DNA from: Neoechinorhynchus agilis | Taxonomy: Eukaryota > Acanthocephala | Reading direction: 5' to 3' | DNA length: 64,000 nucleotides | Assembly (NCBI GenBank): GCA_051530055.1 | Contig: CM121341.1 | Location: forward strand, 7,378,001-7,442,000 | In this document: one piece after another, positions 45,556 through 56,629 of the stretch | How the letters are laid out: each line of letters opens with the position of its first letter | Numbering within the stretch: the stretch's first letter is position 1 | Position numbers and translations under genes: made by a program | Notes under the pieces: generated by a model | The model's database searches: none | Told to the model about the DNA's origin: nothing | Seen by the model: the letters and a program-made list of their open reading frames with translations, nothing else

Positions 45556-47151
45556 ATGTTTGGAGCTATCGGTTTGATTGCATTGGCATCGATTATTTCT
45601 CTGATTGTTGCGCTCACCGTTACTGTTGTTCACAAGGACGCCGTGACCTCTGCTCCAACTGGTGAAGCAAAAGGTAAGCACTTTTTAGAAACTTTAATAG
45701 CTTATTACGCTTTTTCGTTGCAGCTCAATGTAAGTTCGATTTGCTTTGTTAGAAATCAATACCGAGTACTATAAGTTTCCAAAGCCAAAACATTGTACGA
45801 AGTAAAAGGAGGAGTCAATGGCGGACAAAGATTTATTCAGGCGGGAAAATACATGCGAAGAAACTTTGATTTCCATCATGAACCAAAGGTTAGTCGGGAT
45901 TCTTAAGAGGCTACAGTATTTATTTACGATTAAGATGGAATTTCGCGTCGAAGAACAAATACGAAATGTTCAAAAAAGAGGGTCAATGCGAGTTCGTGAT
46001 CTAAATAAAATATTTGAACTTGCGGTAAGACGATTCAGGTCTGGCTTTCGTTTTGAATTTCATTTTTCTATTAGATGAATGGTCGAGTGGAAGAGATGGC
46101 TCTGAATGTCTTACCTATACACCGACCTCATGGAGTTCAAGTAGAAATGGTCAATGAGCTACCAGGGTAAATCATAAGATAAAGCTTCAAGTTTTTTATT
46201 ATCTGCCTATAAAAGAGAACAATTTGAAGTGATTTACCGCGCATTCTACAAGCTTCCTTGCGATTGCTCTGAAAAACGCCTTGAGGATCTTATTGTAATT
46301 CTGGCTCAAATCGAGATTTTGACCAACGATGGAAAACGTGATGTTCTAAACAGTCTTAAATCGGATATATTGGAAGGTATTTTTAAACTTTAAAGAAAAT
46401 CTTATGCTGCTTTTTCCTAACTTATCGATGATAATTATGTATATGACGACGCATTCGACGATATATTAGAGGATGATGATCCATGGGAACAAGAGTACGG
46501 AATATGTAAGGAGTGATGTCTTCTTTTATCCTTATTTTGTTAATTCATTTTAAAGTGTACGAAGTCATAGTAACTTACACGGATGACGGAACACTGGGGG
46601 ATAAAGTAGAGATTCTCAATTAAATGCTAGGATATAATTCTTTTAAAAGCGTTGAGAATTCCTACAATAATTTGGATACACTCGAACAAGATGAATTCAA
46701 TAACGATGCAATTACGCTCGCCCTTTCTCAAGGATCCGAATATTCGAGTGACCAGGATCCTGTTTATGTCGAGTTCGACAGCTATGGTCAGCGTCCCGTA
46801 TTCTTATTGTATAACTTATTTTCATTTCAGAAGTCATTAATCCCGACAGCCCAACCGAGTACAAAATGCACCTCCGAATGTTCATTGATCTAACATGTGA
46901 GACTTGCATTGAAACCATAACCGATAAGCTCAGCAATGAACTCACTATTGTCTTATCACCGAATCCTGTCGTCTTGCCAGCCGGTGGAAAAGTTGAATTC
47001 ATTGGTTGGTTCTGCTAAAATTCCTTCTATTCTCATATTCACATATATAGATTCCAATACAAGACTCAGCCATGACCAAGCTTTGAGTTTTTACGAAAAC
47101 AGGGAAGCAATCGATCCTGAGAAATTCACAACACCGGCACCAGTTCAATAA
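45556..47151 (+). CDS. unrecognised multi-exon membrane-anchored protein, with in-frame TAA
   Basis: First exon MFGAIGLIALASIISLIVAL and VTVVHKD is an N-terminal hydrophobic anchor. Later exons join in phase through short GT-AG introns: ...EINTEYYKFPKPKHCTK, RENTCEETLISIMNQRLVGI to DLNKIFELA; MNGRVEEMALNVLPIHRPHG; EQFEVIYRAFYKLPCDCSEK; an acidic DNYVYDDAFDDILEDDDPWE; then TYTDDGTLGDKVEILN and TAA at 46621-46623. The very next codon is ATG (46624) and the frame continues with two more well-spliced junctions (46787-46831, 46991-47051) to a final TAA at 47151. So this is either one gene with an internal stop or two genes abutting. No known domain recognised; a type II or signal-anchored extracellular protein is inferred. 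Confidence 0.55.
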
Positions 47152-48981
47152 AGCTGATCACGGATACTCATTAGACCAGATCGTTAATACCTTCAAAATC
47201 ATCTCAAAGTTACACTGTCATATTGCATGAATTTCCAAACAAGAGTTTCTCCGCATTTCTAATTTTTGACTAATAATTACGGTCATTAATTCAGTAATCG
47301 CTTTTACGTCGCTAATCTGTTATTACCAGTTATATCAGTCGCTGTCAAATTGCAACATCCTCCAAAAAAATATTGATTTTATATCGTTAAAACGCTGAGT
47401 TGATTCTTAACTAAATCCTAGTTTGCTCGCCGTAGAATTCTTTTATAAAAGATAACTTCCAAACTCTCGATTTGAACATAATCGATTATAGAATTTTCCG
47501 TTGGGCCAAAGGTAGCGCTCATCTTATTATGATATTCGTCTACAGGCCACCGCCACTTAAAATGATGCATTTTAATAGCTACTAACATTAAAAAATCACA
47601 ATTCGATAAGTCGTCACAAATCGCGTCGAAATATTTTTACTTAATTCAGCTGAACATACATTACACGTCGCTGTTCATCCGAAAAAAATGATCGCTTTAA
47701 GCTTAAGGTGTTAAACTCACAAGTTTCGCTGTGATTCTCGTACTTAATAGGTCAGAACGTCAATAATTAAAAATGTAAGCGTTAATGCAATGAATCTTTC
47801 TGCCAAAATGAAAAACCTGATTAGTGTTTTGATTTTTGACCACAACCTATTTTATAAAGCTTTCTAAAAAAATGAGTTCCTAAAATACTTCGGGTATTTG
47901 AAAATCTTAACCCAGAGTTTAAATTTTTTGTTTCAAAAACACGACAAAAAATTCCAATTAATCAAAGTTACCTGATTTAATAATCTTCTTATACTCCATC
48001 ATTTTCGCAGAATTCTTCGATCATAAATTTAACGTTTGAAGATTGAACTATTAATGGTTTTTTATGGCGTAAAAATTAAAACAATTTATTGATTCTAATA
48101 TTTCGGCACAATCTTATACGTGTTTATCAAGGTTATTTAAGTGTTTAATTCGCACTACAACCTTGGTAAACGCATAAAAGACTGTGCCGAAATATTGGAA
48201 TCAATAAATTCTTTTAATTTTTACGCTAGATGCAAACATAGATTCAGTATAGAAATTTAAACTCTTTACAAGCATTAAAGAGTACTCAAGCATCTTCGCG
48301 GATCACGACCAAGAACCGACTCATCAAAGCGTCGATTGTTAAACCATTTTAATCAATTCGTGGCAAATATCGCCATTGAGCGCATTGAAGCGATTTGAGT
48401 GTGAAAATTGGGGAAGTAAGATCCCGGAAATAAAATTGTCTGGGTGGCAATTAGTGACTGAAACGTAAACGCGTTGACACCCTGTTTCTATTATTTTGGC
48501 ATTTAAATAAAATATTTAAGCCATTGTAGTATAGTTGAGCTTAAAGTTTAAAAATGTTTACCTAACGCAGTTCAAAGAAACCTCTCTCAAAGAGGCTGAC
48601 AAAATAGATTGTTTCGATACACATGAAAAAACTAATTCCTGTAGCAGGTTGACATAAACCGCAATTGTATGATCCACGTTAAAATAAGAAAATCTCATTT
48701 CAGAATGCATCACGGATTCTACGCTCCGCAGCGAAAAGCAAGAAAATCCAATCTGCACAAGTTCATTGAGGGAATTGTTGATGACAGGTTTGAAATTCTA
48801 TACATGCCTTATTGCGCATTTACCAAAATCTCATTCAGTCTTCAAGTCAACTTGTCTATACTTTTTACTAAGCGACTACAACAGAACTATTTCCGTGGAA
48901 GAGAGCTACAAAACGCAGCCATTTTCGATTATCGGATTTCAAAAAAACTGAGTGGAAAATCGAGTTAACAAAGAAAACTGA
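47152..48981. other. intergenic with one fold-back
   Basis: AT-rich with no family-like frames. A 99-codon frame at 48669-48968 is unrecognised and not called. The fold-back at 48067-48226 is listed separately. Confidence 0.45.
48067..48226. repeat. fold-back element
   Basis: GCGTAAAAATTAAAACAATT, TTATTGATTCTAATATTTCG and GTTTATCAAGGTT return as AACCTTGGTAAAC, CGAAATATTGGAATCAATAA and TTTTAATTTTTACGC: a near-full-length hairpin of about 160 bp. Confidence 0.85.
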
Positions 48982-50966
48982 ATGCAACCCTTATCAACAT
49001 GGATTCATCATTTGCTTCTAGTCGATATTTACGCTCTGAATCCAATCGTCAGTTTAATGGCAATCTGCGCAAACACAATTTCCTTTCGGATCCTCCGGTC
49101 AACAAAGCTACGACGATATTACTTCTCACTATACTTAAGAATTATTGCAGTCATCATAAATATAATCTTGACCAATATCGCTAAATGAGCTTCGTTCTTC
49201 TACTGCTTTTCAAAGGCTATTTTCATTGTGTGTTGCGAATCAAAACACATATATCCCTCACTGTTTTTAAACCCATTTTGATGATTTTGTTTGCTATATT
49301 TCATACGGTACAATCACTTTTGTTAAGGATTATAGAGCAGAATATTAAACTATATGATCTCTAAAAGTCAATTTGCGATACCCGCTATAATCAGATATTT
49401 AAACGCCATTTGATTATATACAATTCCTTCAAAAAATGGTTTACCCACTTATGGATACGGCATTAAGTTACTCTTTTGCCGGATTCGTATTCCTTCTTGA
49501 AACTAAAGTGTTGGATTTGATTACCGGACTTTAGGCCCTTTATTTACATACCTCATTAACCCAAATCTTGTGAAATGCTACTTTACTTTCCCGCCGCTTG
49601 ATTACGTTTTGTTCTAAAATTAACACTTTGGCGTGCTGTTGTAATGACAAAGAAGCTCTTTCTGAATTTTCACCGTCTTAACCTCAGGAATCTACAAAGG
49701 CGCGTGGAGTCGTGAAGTAGATTAAAGTGGCAACATAGACAATCCCGCAAAGAATGAAACTTGTGCCATGTTTATCTTGAATGACATTTGATACATTGAA
49801 AACGGAGTCCCCTTAATTTATTCACGATTCGTTACAAATGACGGAGGAATAATACTGTTTTGGAGACATCGCTTTATGAATAAAGTTCGCTCCTTTTGAC
49901 CCTTCAACCCCCATATTCATAATCTTTTGAAATACTAGTTGATTTCCCAGCCGCTTGATTGATCAAGTGGGTTGTTGTAATGATAAAATCTTTATTTTCG
50001 AACTTCCGCCGTCATACGACCACCTCAGGAGTCTACAAAGGTGCGTGGAGATGTGAAGTGAGTGTGTTAAAGTAGCGACATTGAAGTGTGGAAAGTTTGC
50101 CCCGCTTGTTGAGAATTTCTGGTTCTTTGTCGAGATGATGTTCAGAATTTCCCCCCGCATTGTCTGCGGAAACGAAAACAAAACTTGATACCTCATTACT
50201 TGTCGTAGAAAAGTAGCTCATTTTAGTACATACAACAGCTTCGTTGATCTATCGCCATACTGTACCGGCAAACTACCGTTTACTTTCTAACGTTTTCTGC
50301 AAGATATTTGTGTACATTGATCAGACATCTTACATTTCAAGTGCTTCATTGTCCTTCCTGCTAACCTTCTCGAGATTAATGACCATTAGCAAGCTTACCA
50401 AAATTCGACAAATATTAGAAAAACACTCTTTAAAGGTATGTTCGACCGTAATTATCATAAACGGTCTGCTCCATTCGTATGCCATTGCAATCTATACATC
50501 AAGTGAACTCAATGTTGACCTTTTAATGAACCAATCAATTAAACAAACCATTATCGCATGTCATCAGATGGCCAGTCGACGAATACTCATTTCGAACGAT
50601 GCAATCATTTGCTTTATATGTGCCACATTCTCCTTTTGCAGTTTCATGATTTCGCTAATACTAGTAAATACAAAGTTGAAGGCAATGAAACGGCTTAAGT
50701 CTTCTATGGTCACTGCGAATTTCACAAAATGGAGAATAATTACGTTACCAATGTATATCCACATGTTCATGTTCGGGTTCATGTTAGCCGGCGGACTGTT
50801 CGAAATTGCGGCTGGGCGAGAACGCATAAACGGAGTAGTGCCAACTGCAGTGATTTTCAGAAATATCTTGGCCAGAATATGGATTTGGTCGGTTGTATTT
50901 TGGTTTCATGCAATAACTTCGACATGTTCAATGTACAGAGAAAAATTCAAACTAAGAAGATCGTAA
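48982..50966 (+). CDS. seven-helix receptor, chemoreceptor-like
   Basis: First exon (from 48982) carries TM1 (YALNPIVSLMAICANTISF) and TM2 (YLRIIAVIINIILTNI) with the basic loop RILRSTKLRRYY between. After a long gap, 50235-50966 carries TM3 (FCKIFVYIDQTSYISSASLS, ending LTFSRLMTISK where rhodopsin-like receptors have DRY), TM4, TM5, TM6 and TM7 to a stop after FKLRRS. Seven hydrophobic helices, about 300 residues and a TM3 cysteine fit a small invertebrate (nematode-type) G-protein-coupled receptor at the plasma membrane. The roughly 1.1-kb intron is far longer than others here and is filled by dispersed repeats. The donor of exon 1 is not certain. Ligand unknown. Confidence 0.7.
49620..50160. 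repeat. two copies of dispersed repeat inside receptor intron
   Basis: GTTGTAATGACAAAG... (49640) and GTTGTAATGATAAAATCTTT (49975) start two related stretches sharing CTACAAAGG(C/T)GCGTGGAG. The second also shares GTTAAAGTAGCGACATTGAA with 6310-6340, and 49797-49875 matches 6440-6515. Confidence 0.75.
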
Positions 50967-51558
50967 TTTTCTTGACTACAATCTTAAAATTCTATGGTCT
51001 TCTCTTCTTTGCACGTCTCCTAGTAAATAAAAGTTTCAATTTAAAAACTATTAGTAATTTTATCGGGATAAATGTCAGCGCAAATATGATCACAAAATTA
51101 GAAGACACAATGCAATCAAAAATAAATAAGCATTACACGAATTAAAATTTTTGGATAGAAATATACTAATCCGATAAATCTTTTTTACAGATTACAAAAG
51201 ATATCTTCAAAGTATTTTAAAAACTAGATTAGCGCATAGAAGAGACAAGGCCTTAACTAAGTTGAATATTCTGGATTTGAGAATCAATCACTGCCCGCTT
51301 GAAGTAAATGTTAGATCGTCAATTAATTGTAACAAATTCTCATCGATATTCGAAGAGAAAGTTGAATGAAACAAAGTTTTCGAACCCAGCAGAGAATGAC
51401 GAATTTAAAGTCTCAATGACTTTTTAACTGAAGTAATTTGTGTTGCATGCGACACACAGACGTTGTATGAACAACGGAATTTCGCAATAATACTTTTCAT
51501 CGTATTCAAATCTATGCCAAAGTGTCGACGTTGCAATGTAATTTCTTAACTTCTTCGT

Positions 51559-52456
51559 TTATGGACATTGGCGAACAGTAGTTAAGTTTTTGTGGGAAGT
51601 CATATTGTTCACCATTAGAATCATGGCTGACAAATTGAATTTAGATATCGGAGCAGATACAGGAGCCTTTTTGGTGCTACCTTCAAGATAACCATTAACA
51701 ATCTTAAATTCATTGTGCTTCATCATTTGAGCTGACCAGTAGAAGCAATAAGAAGTGTTCAACGGTGTTTGACAATTCGACTTTCTTGCATGCGTGAATT
51801 TGGGCGCTTCGTCAGATGGACAAAGTACCCGAATGCCTCCTAGGAATCGGTCTTCAGTCACTTTGCGTCGATCATTATCGAACACAAACATTTCTATCTT
51901 AAATTGATTAAACGATGCAGATGATCGCACTTATTGGCCCCTGCTTAGTGTCGACAATCATCTCAATCGAAATAATAGCAGTCAATTTCTCACTGAGAGA
52001 GGACTGTAATCCGATCTGTGCCCATTTCGTCAGTTTTATGGCACAACACGCACAAGAGGAAGCCGGTCCGCGCCCGGGTTTTCTGCAAACCACTTCATCC
52101 AGTCCACATGGCGAGGTTGAAGTAAAGAAAACGAGACAATGGGATTGCTTTGAGTTGATTTTGTGGTCTGATATTTCAAGAAATGGGTGTATTGAATCAA
52201 GGTTCTGCGTCGATTCGATTAAGAATAATTGAAAGCATCGTTTAGCCAAGACCTCGGCATGACAGTCGTGCAGCAACTTACCTAGAGAACGCCGATAATC
52301 GCAATCAGGCATAGAACGAGTTCCAGTCGCGAGGCTTATTAGAGATACATCGTCTGAGACTTTATCTACCGAGAGAATAGCGGATAAAACCGTCCATTTG
52401 TTGTCCTGTTCAATAATTTGCGAAGAAACTCGATTTTTATAAAAGGAATAATGCAA
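51559..52456 (-). CDS. ADAT1: ADAT1-like tRNA adenosine deaminase, with a frame change
   Basis: ADAT1 deaminates A37 of tRNA-Ala to inosine. From about 52456: WTVLSAILSV, SLATGTRSMP (family SLGTGTK), HDCHAEVLAKR (zinc ligand H and catalytic E of the HAE motif, about 66-68), FFTSTSPCG (zinc cysteine, PCG at 116-118), CRKPGRGP and the second cysteine region SSCACCAIKLTKW, where the family has SCSDK. Frame 51559-51930 continues with FNQFKIEMFVFDNDR, YCFYWSA (family SICW) and ISKFNL. The two frames meet near 51915 without a good intron, so there is a frameshift or an error. The C-terminus is shorter than the family's. The true start is probably in an exon upstream of an acceptor near 52470. Confidence 0.75.
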
Positions 52457-54072
52457 GATTTCTCAAGCAATAAAACTAGGAAGGGACTCCCATACTTGAG
52501 ATCATCCAATACTTAAACGAGTTTCGCAATCCGGTCTGCGATCTGTTGATCTTTACTGCTTGAATGGGAAGCCATGTGGACCGATTTAATCTAAAGTGAA
52601 TATAAAGGAGCAGAATTTTGTTTATATCACGTATTCCGATGAGACTATTATTTTCGTCTAATAAATAAAGTGCCAATTCAAGTGCAAAGCTTAGCAATAT
52701 CTCCGCTGGAATGAGTGAATCAGTTTTAACGGAAAAATAGTGAGTAAAATGTTCTTGGCTTTGCACCGAACCTTCTATTCAATTGAAGAAAATGCCAAAT
52801 CCTCAATGTAGACACGAATCTCTTATTTGATGCACGGAGTAGTTCGTATCTTAATTACTGTTATAAGCTCGAAGTACGGAATTTCTGAGTGAACCAAATC
52901 TTTTGAACACCTCATTTCCCGCGGTTCTAGCCCAGACAAAAGGTGAGAAATCAGATCCGCCGACACGCTTGACAGCATCCATCAGCAAGCCTTTCGAAAC
53001 GGCTATACATTGCCTCTTCATTTCATATCGTTTAAGGACATGAAGTGCACCTAGTCACAATCAGTAAGCATTGTTTTAAACGGTACTCACCGATATCATC
53101 TCCTCCTATTTCTAAATATTCTTTTAGGACGTTTGAGAGACACTTGGCATCAGCTAAACCCAGATTGATATCTTGCCCTGAAGGCGAATGAATACGGTGG
53201 GCACTATCCCTTTTATAAAAGATGTTCTCTGCACTTTGGTGAAATCAAATGGGACTCACCCTATAAGAGCGATCCTAGGAATCACAAATGATTCAGGCAA
53301 AATCATTTTTAACGGAAAGCAACGGCGACTATCCTTTTGAATTTCACAGAACTGATTTATAGGCATATCGGAGCATTGTGCACCGGCTTTGCAGGGTAAT
53401 TTGTTCAATGATGAAATGAGTGCCTTGGTTATACTGTCTGTTTCAGCTGGGTCCGTCAGTGTTCCGTTTATTCTAGATAATAGATCTTCATCGCTCATCT
53501 TTCTCAATTCTTCAGCAAGACCATTTTCATCGGCGTTCCATGATAAAAAGGAATAATTTTCAGATAAAGGCAAAATCACGATTGATCCATTGGAAAGAAA
53601 TCTGTTGTAAACAATATCATTTTTCTAACGCGCCCTTAAGATTATTTTTCTGTTTACAAAAAATCTCACCTTGCAATGAGCCTTGCGTTTGTCCAGCTTC
53701 AAAATACAGCTTATTGCAGATTGGTTATAGTCAAGATTAATACACTCTTCAAATCCAGCATTATAAAGCAACTGACCTACGTCCCAACCGGTCGTAATTA
53801 TTAAAAGCTTTGCCTCTATCGATGTGAACTTTCCAGCCTTTCTCAATTCTAGCTGAACAGAATCTGCCGAGGTGTCGGTATCAACAAGTTCGTGCTCAAA
53901 TCTGCAATCGCAGTCAACGATTTTGTCGTGCAAGACTCTTTTAAGAATGTCCGTTTCTACTATGTGAGCAAGTGGTTCGCCAGGACATGCAAATGTGAAG
54001 CCTTCGGAAGGTGAGTGAACGTCCCAAACCTAAAAGAGAATATATTGTTAAAAGTACTACATTATACGTTCC

Positions 54073-54283
54073 AGTTTCAATTAGCGATGTTTGATTCAGA
54101 AATAGATTTATCTTTAAAATTTTAGGCCTTTTCATTGGCCTTTTTCAGTCAATTGCTTGTAAGTTTCAAATATGTGGGTTGGTGTCCACATATTTGAAAC
54201 TTACAAGCAATTGACTGAAAAAGGCCAATGACAAGGCCGAAAAGTTTCAAGATAAATCTATTTCTGAATCAAACATCTGAAAC
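54073..54283. repeat. near-perfect 200-bp palindrome in COQ6-copy intron
   Basis: Arms about 54087-54177 and 54185-54276 around GTTGGTGT. Outer words GATGTTTGATTCAGAAATAG and TTTCTGAATCAAACATC; inner words GACTGAAAAAGGCCAATG and ACTTACAAGCAAT. The last is the loop word of the fold-backs at 17536 and 29224. Confidence 0.92.
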
Positions 54284-54510
54284 TATAATGAATAATTTCT
54301 TTACAATTATACGTTTATAAATTATGTCTAGCGCTCTAGCGAAAGTAGAGGAGGAAAATGGTTGAAAGGGGTTTTATGATTTATTCTCTAAAATTTTAAA
54401 CTGTTTTTTAGTAGTCTGAGAAAACTAAAATTTGATCAAAACAGAATTTCCATCGCAATTTAATGAGTTTTAAAAACAAATTTCGTGTTTATAACAAACC
54501 CTTAAGGACC

Positions 54511-54928
54511 TGATGGCTTGAGGACTTCTATACTTTTGCAGCTTGGACCAAATATCGAGATCTGTGTGTGAGGGTGTAACTAATGTTTGAATTTGAAAAG
54601 TGAGGTAATTTACCATTTAAGAGATCGTACGAAAGTCTATTAATGGCAAGACATCTCGGAAATCAGAGGATCTCAGATACCGATCCCTAATCTGAGATTC
54701 CATGATGGAAAGTACATATTCTTGGACGCACTTGCGGTAACTTCAACCCGAGGCTTCACATCAACGATCATTGTTTTAAGGTTTAACCTCTTAAGTGCTA
54801 AATGGACACCATGTTAGTGAGCTTTTAACTCGATTAGAACTCACATGCAGCTAAAGTGGATCCAACAACTCCGCCGCCACAAATAGCAACATCCACTTTG
54901 TGAGAGAGAAGACGCCGTAAAACAAACG
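54511..54928 (-). repeat. 418-bp tract copied from COQ6 copy 1
   Basis: Aligns without indels to 33226-33643 (418 bp in both). The only difference I see by eye is a GCG/GTG codon change (Ala/Val). It spans exons 1-4 and introns, then stops abruptly at both ends. Confidence 0.92.
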
Positions 54929-55414
54929 AAGTGATTGGGGAGCTGAACATTTACGTATATTCTTTGCATCATCGGAAACATAATAGATAACGTTAAAATA
55001 CCAACACAGAGGCCGAGCGTTCTTTATTTGAGAAAAAACATGCGTTTGATCTGAAAAATGTGAAACTCATGACACATATTCACGTTTTTCTGACACTCAA
55101 GAACACTCGTTTCGAATGAACGTTGCGCCATAGGCGCCTACAATGTCTCCTTGAACTAAGAATGGGTTGTCGCGTTTTACGACTGAATTCGGATGATGCG
55201 AGCAAAACTTAAATTGCAAAATATATCTATATCTTCATTCGGTTTGAAACTAAATACAAAGAAACGAATTTAGAACAAGTGGGAGTAGTAGAGGAAGACA
55301 CGAAAATGCTCAATTCAGTCACCGAGAGAAAATTATTGGGAATGAAGGAATTAAAAATATGTGTATTGATTATAACCCCCCCCCTGAACGAATAAAAATA
55401 TTTCGAAAAAGGAA

Positions 55415-56275
55415 ACCTCATTCGGGTCACCTAAAAAAGGTTTCTATTGTTTTGTACGGCTCGGGTATCCGGGGAGATCGCTATTCCCGAGGTTCGGACG
55501 AGCTTAAAAAATGCTCTAAACGATTTATCCACCAAGAGAAAAAAATCCACCGGGATGATAGAGTTAAAAGCATCGTTCGAATCGCCTAAAAAAGGTTTCT
55601 ATTGTTTTGTACGGCTCGGGTATCCGGGGAGATCGCTATTCCCGAGGTTCGGACGAGCTTAAAAAATGCTCTAAACGATTTATCCACCAAGAGAAAAAAA
55701 TCCACCGGGATGATAGAGTTAAAAGCTTCGTTCGGGTCACTTAAAAAAAGGTTTCTATTGTTTTGTACGGCTCGGGTATCCGGGGAGATCGCTTTTCCCG
55801 AGGTTCGGACGAGCTTAAAAAATGCTCTAAACGATTTAATCATCAAGAGAAAAATCCCTGGTGGATGATAGAGTTAAAAGCATCGTTCGAATCGCCTAAA
55901 AAAGGTTTCTATTGTTTTGTACGGCTCGGGTATCCGGGGAGATCGCTTTTCCCGAGGTTCGGACGAGCTTAAAAAATGCTCTAAACGATTTAATCATCAA
56001 GAGAAAAATCCCTGGTGGATGATAGAGTTAAAAGCATCGTTCGAATCACCTAAAAAGGTTTCTATTGTTTTGTACGGCTCGGGTATCCGGGGAGATCGCT
56101 ATTCCCGAGGTTCGGACGAGCTTAAAAAATGCTCCAAACGATTTAACCATCACGAAAAAAATCCATCGGGATGATAGAGTTAAAAGCATCGTTCGAATCA
56201 GCTAAAAAAGGTTTCTATTGTTTTGTACGGCTCGGGTATCCGGGGAGATCGCTATTCCCGAGGTCCGGACGAGCT
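55415..56275. repeat. 155-bp tandem array, about 6 units
   Basis: TTTCTATTGTTTTGTACGGC recurs at 55441, 55596, 55752, 55906, 56059 and 56212, spacing 153-156 bp. Each unit also has ATCCGGGGAGATCGC and GAGGTTCGGACGAGCTT. The frame changes between units because the length is not a fixed multiple of three, so it is not a repeat protein. Confidence 0.95.
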
Positions 56276-56629
56276 TATATAATTCTTTATTTACTATGTG
56301 ATGACTTTTAAACAACAATTCGAGCAACATTCTTGTCTGGGGAATGAAATGTTCATTATTTTAAATGGCAGAAGCTCCTATATTTCAGAGGCACAATCTT
56401 GCGCATTTATAAAGATTCTTTATGAATTTTCTACTACGTAGACTCATGTTGCTACGATTTAAAACTTAAAAAATTGAAAGAAACTAAAGAACGTAACCAC
56501 AAAAAAAAATAAAATGTCATTGCAAACACAAAAACAAACATTTGAAAGCTTAAGCGAAAATGATGTCCGTGGAGTACACGGTAGTTATACTGCAGAGTTT
56601 GAAGCGCTGGTGCAAACTCTCGACATTCC

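Larger units (their letters stand above)
52851..54950 (-). pseudogene. second COQ6-like gene, mosaic and degenerate
   Basis: Minus strand. Start MFSSPITSFVLRRLLSHKVD, then the FAD site ICGGGVVGSTLAA; later exons give VWDVHSPSEGFTFACPGE, LVDTDTSADSVQLELRKA, LDYNQSAISCILKLDK, SIVILPLSENYSFLSWNADE, DSAHRIHSPSGQDINLGLAD and LHVLKRYEMKRQCIAVSKG, ending YNSN and TAA at 52851-52853. The 5' 418 bp (54511-54928) matches COQ6 copy 1 with one visible difference, introns included, while the rest is strongly diverged. At the switch point, exon 4 loses its last bases and donor, so it no longer joins the next exon in phase. The DG motif (ITTGWDVGQLL) and the C-terminal PLAGQG motif (SPSGQD) are both degraded. 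Probably non-functional, or doing another job. Confidence 0.75.

Noticed and set aside
52476-52766. 96-codon minus-strand frame upstream of ADAT1
   Set aside because: Does not resemble the ADAT1 N-terminus, and an acceptor-like site lies between; could be an extra exon but unsupported.
55447-56174. Series of 70-88 codon frames in the 155-bp array
   Set aside because: The frame changes from unit to unit because unit length varies between 153 and 156 bp.
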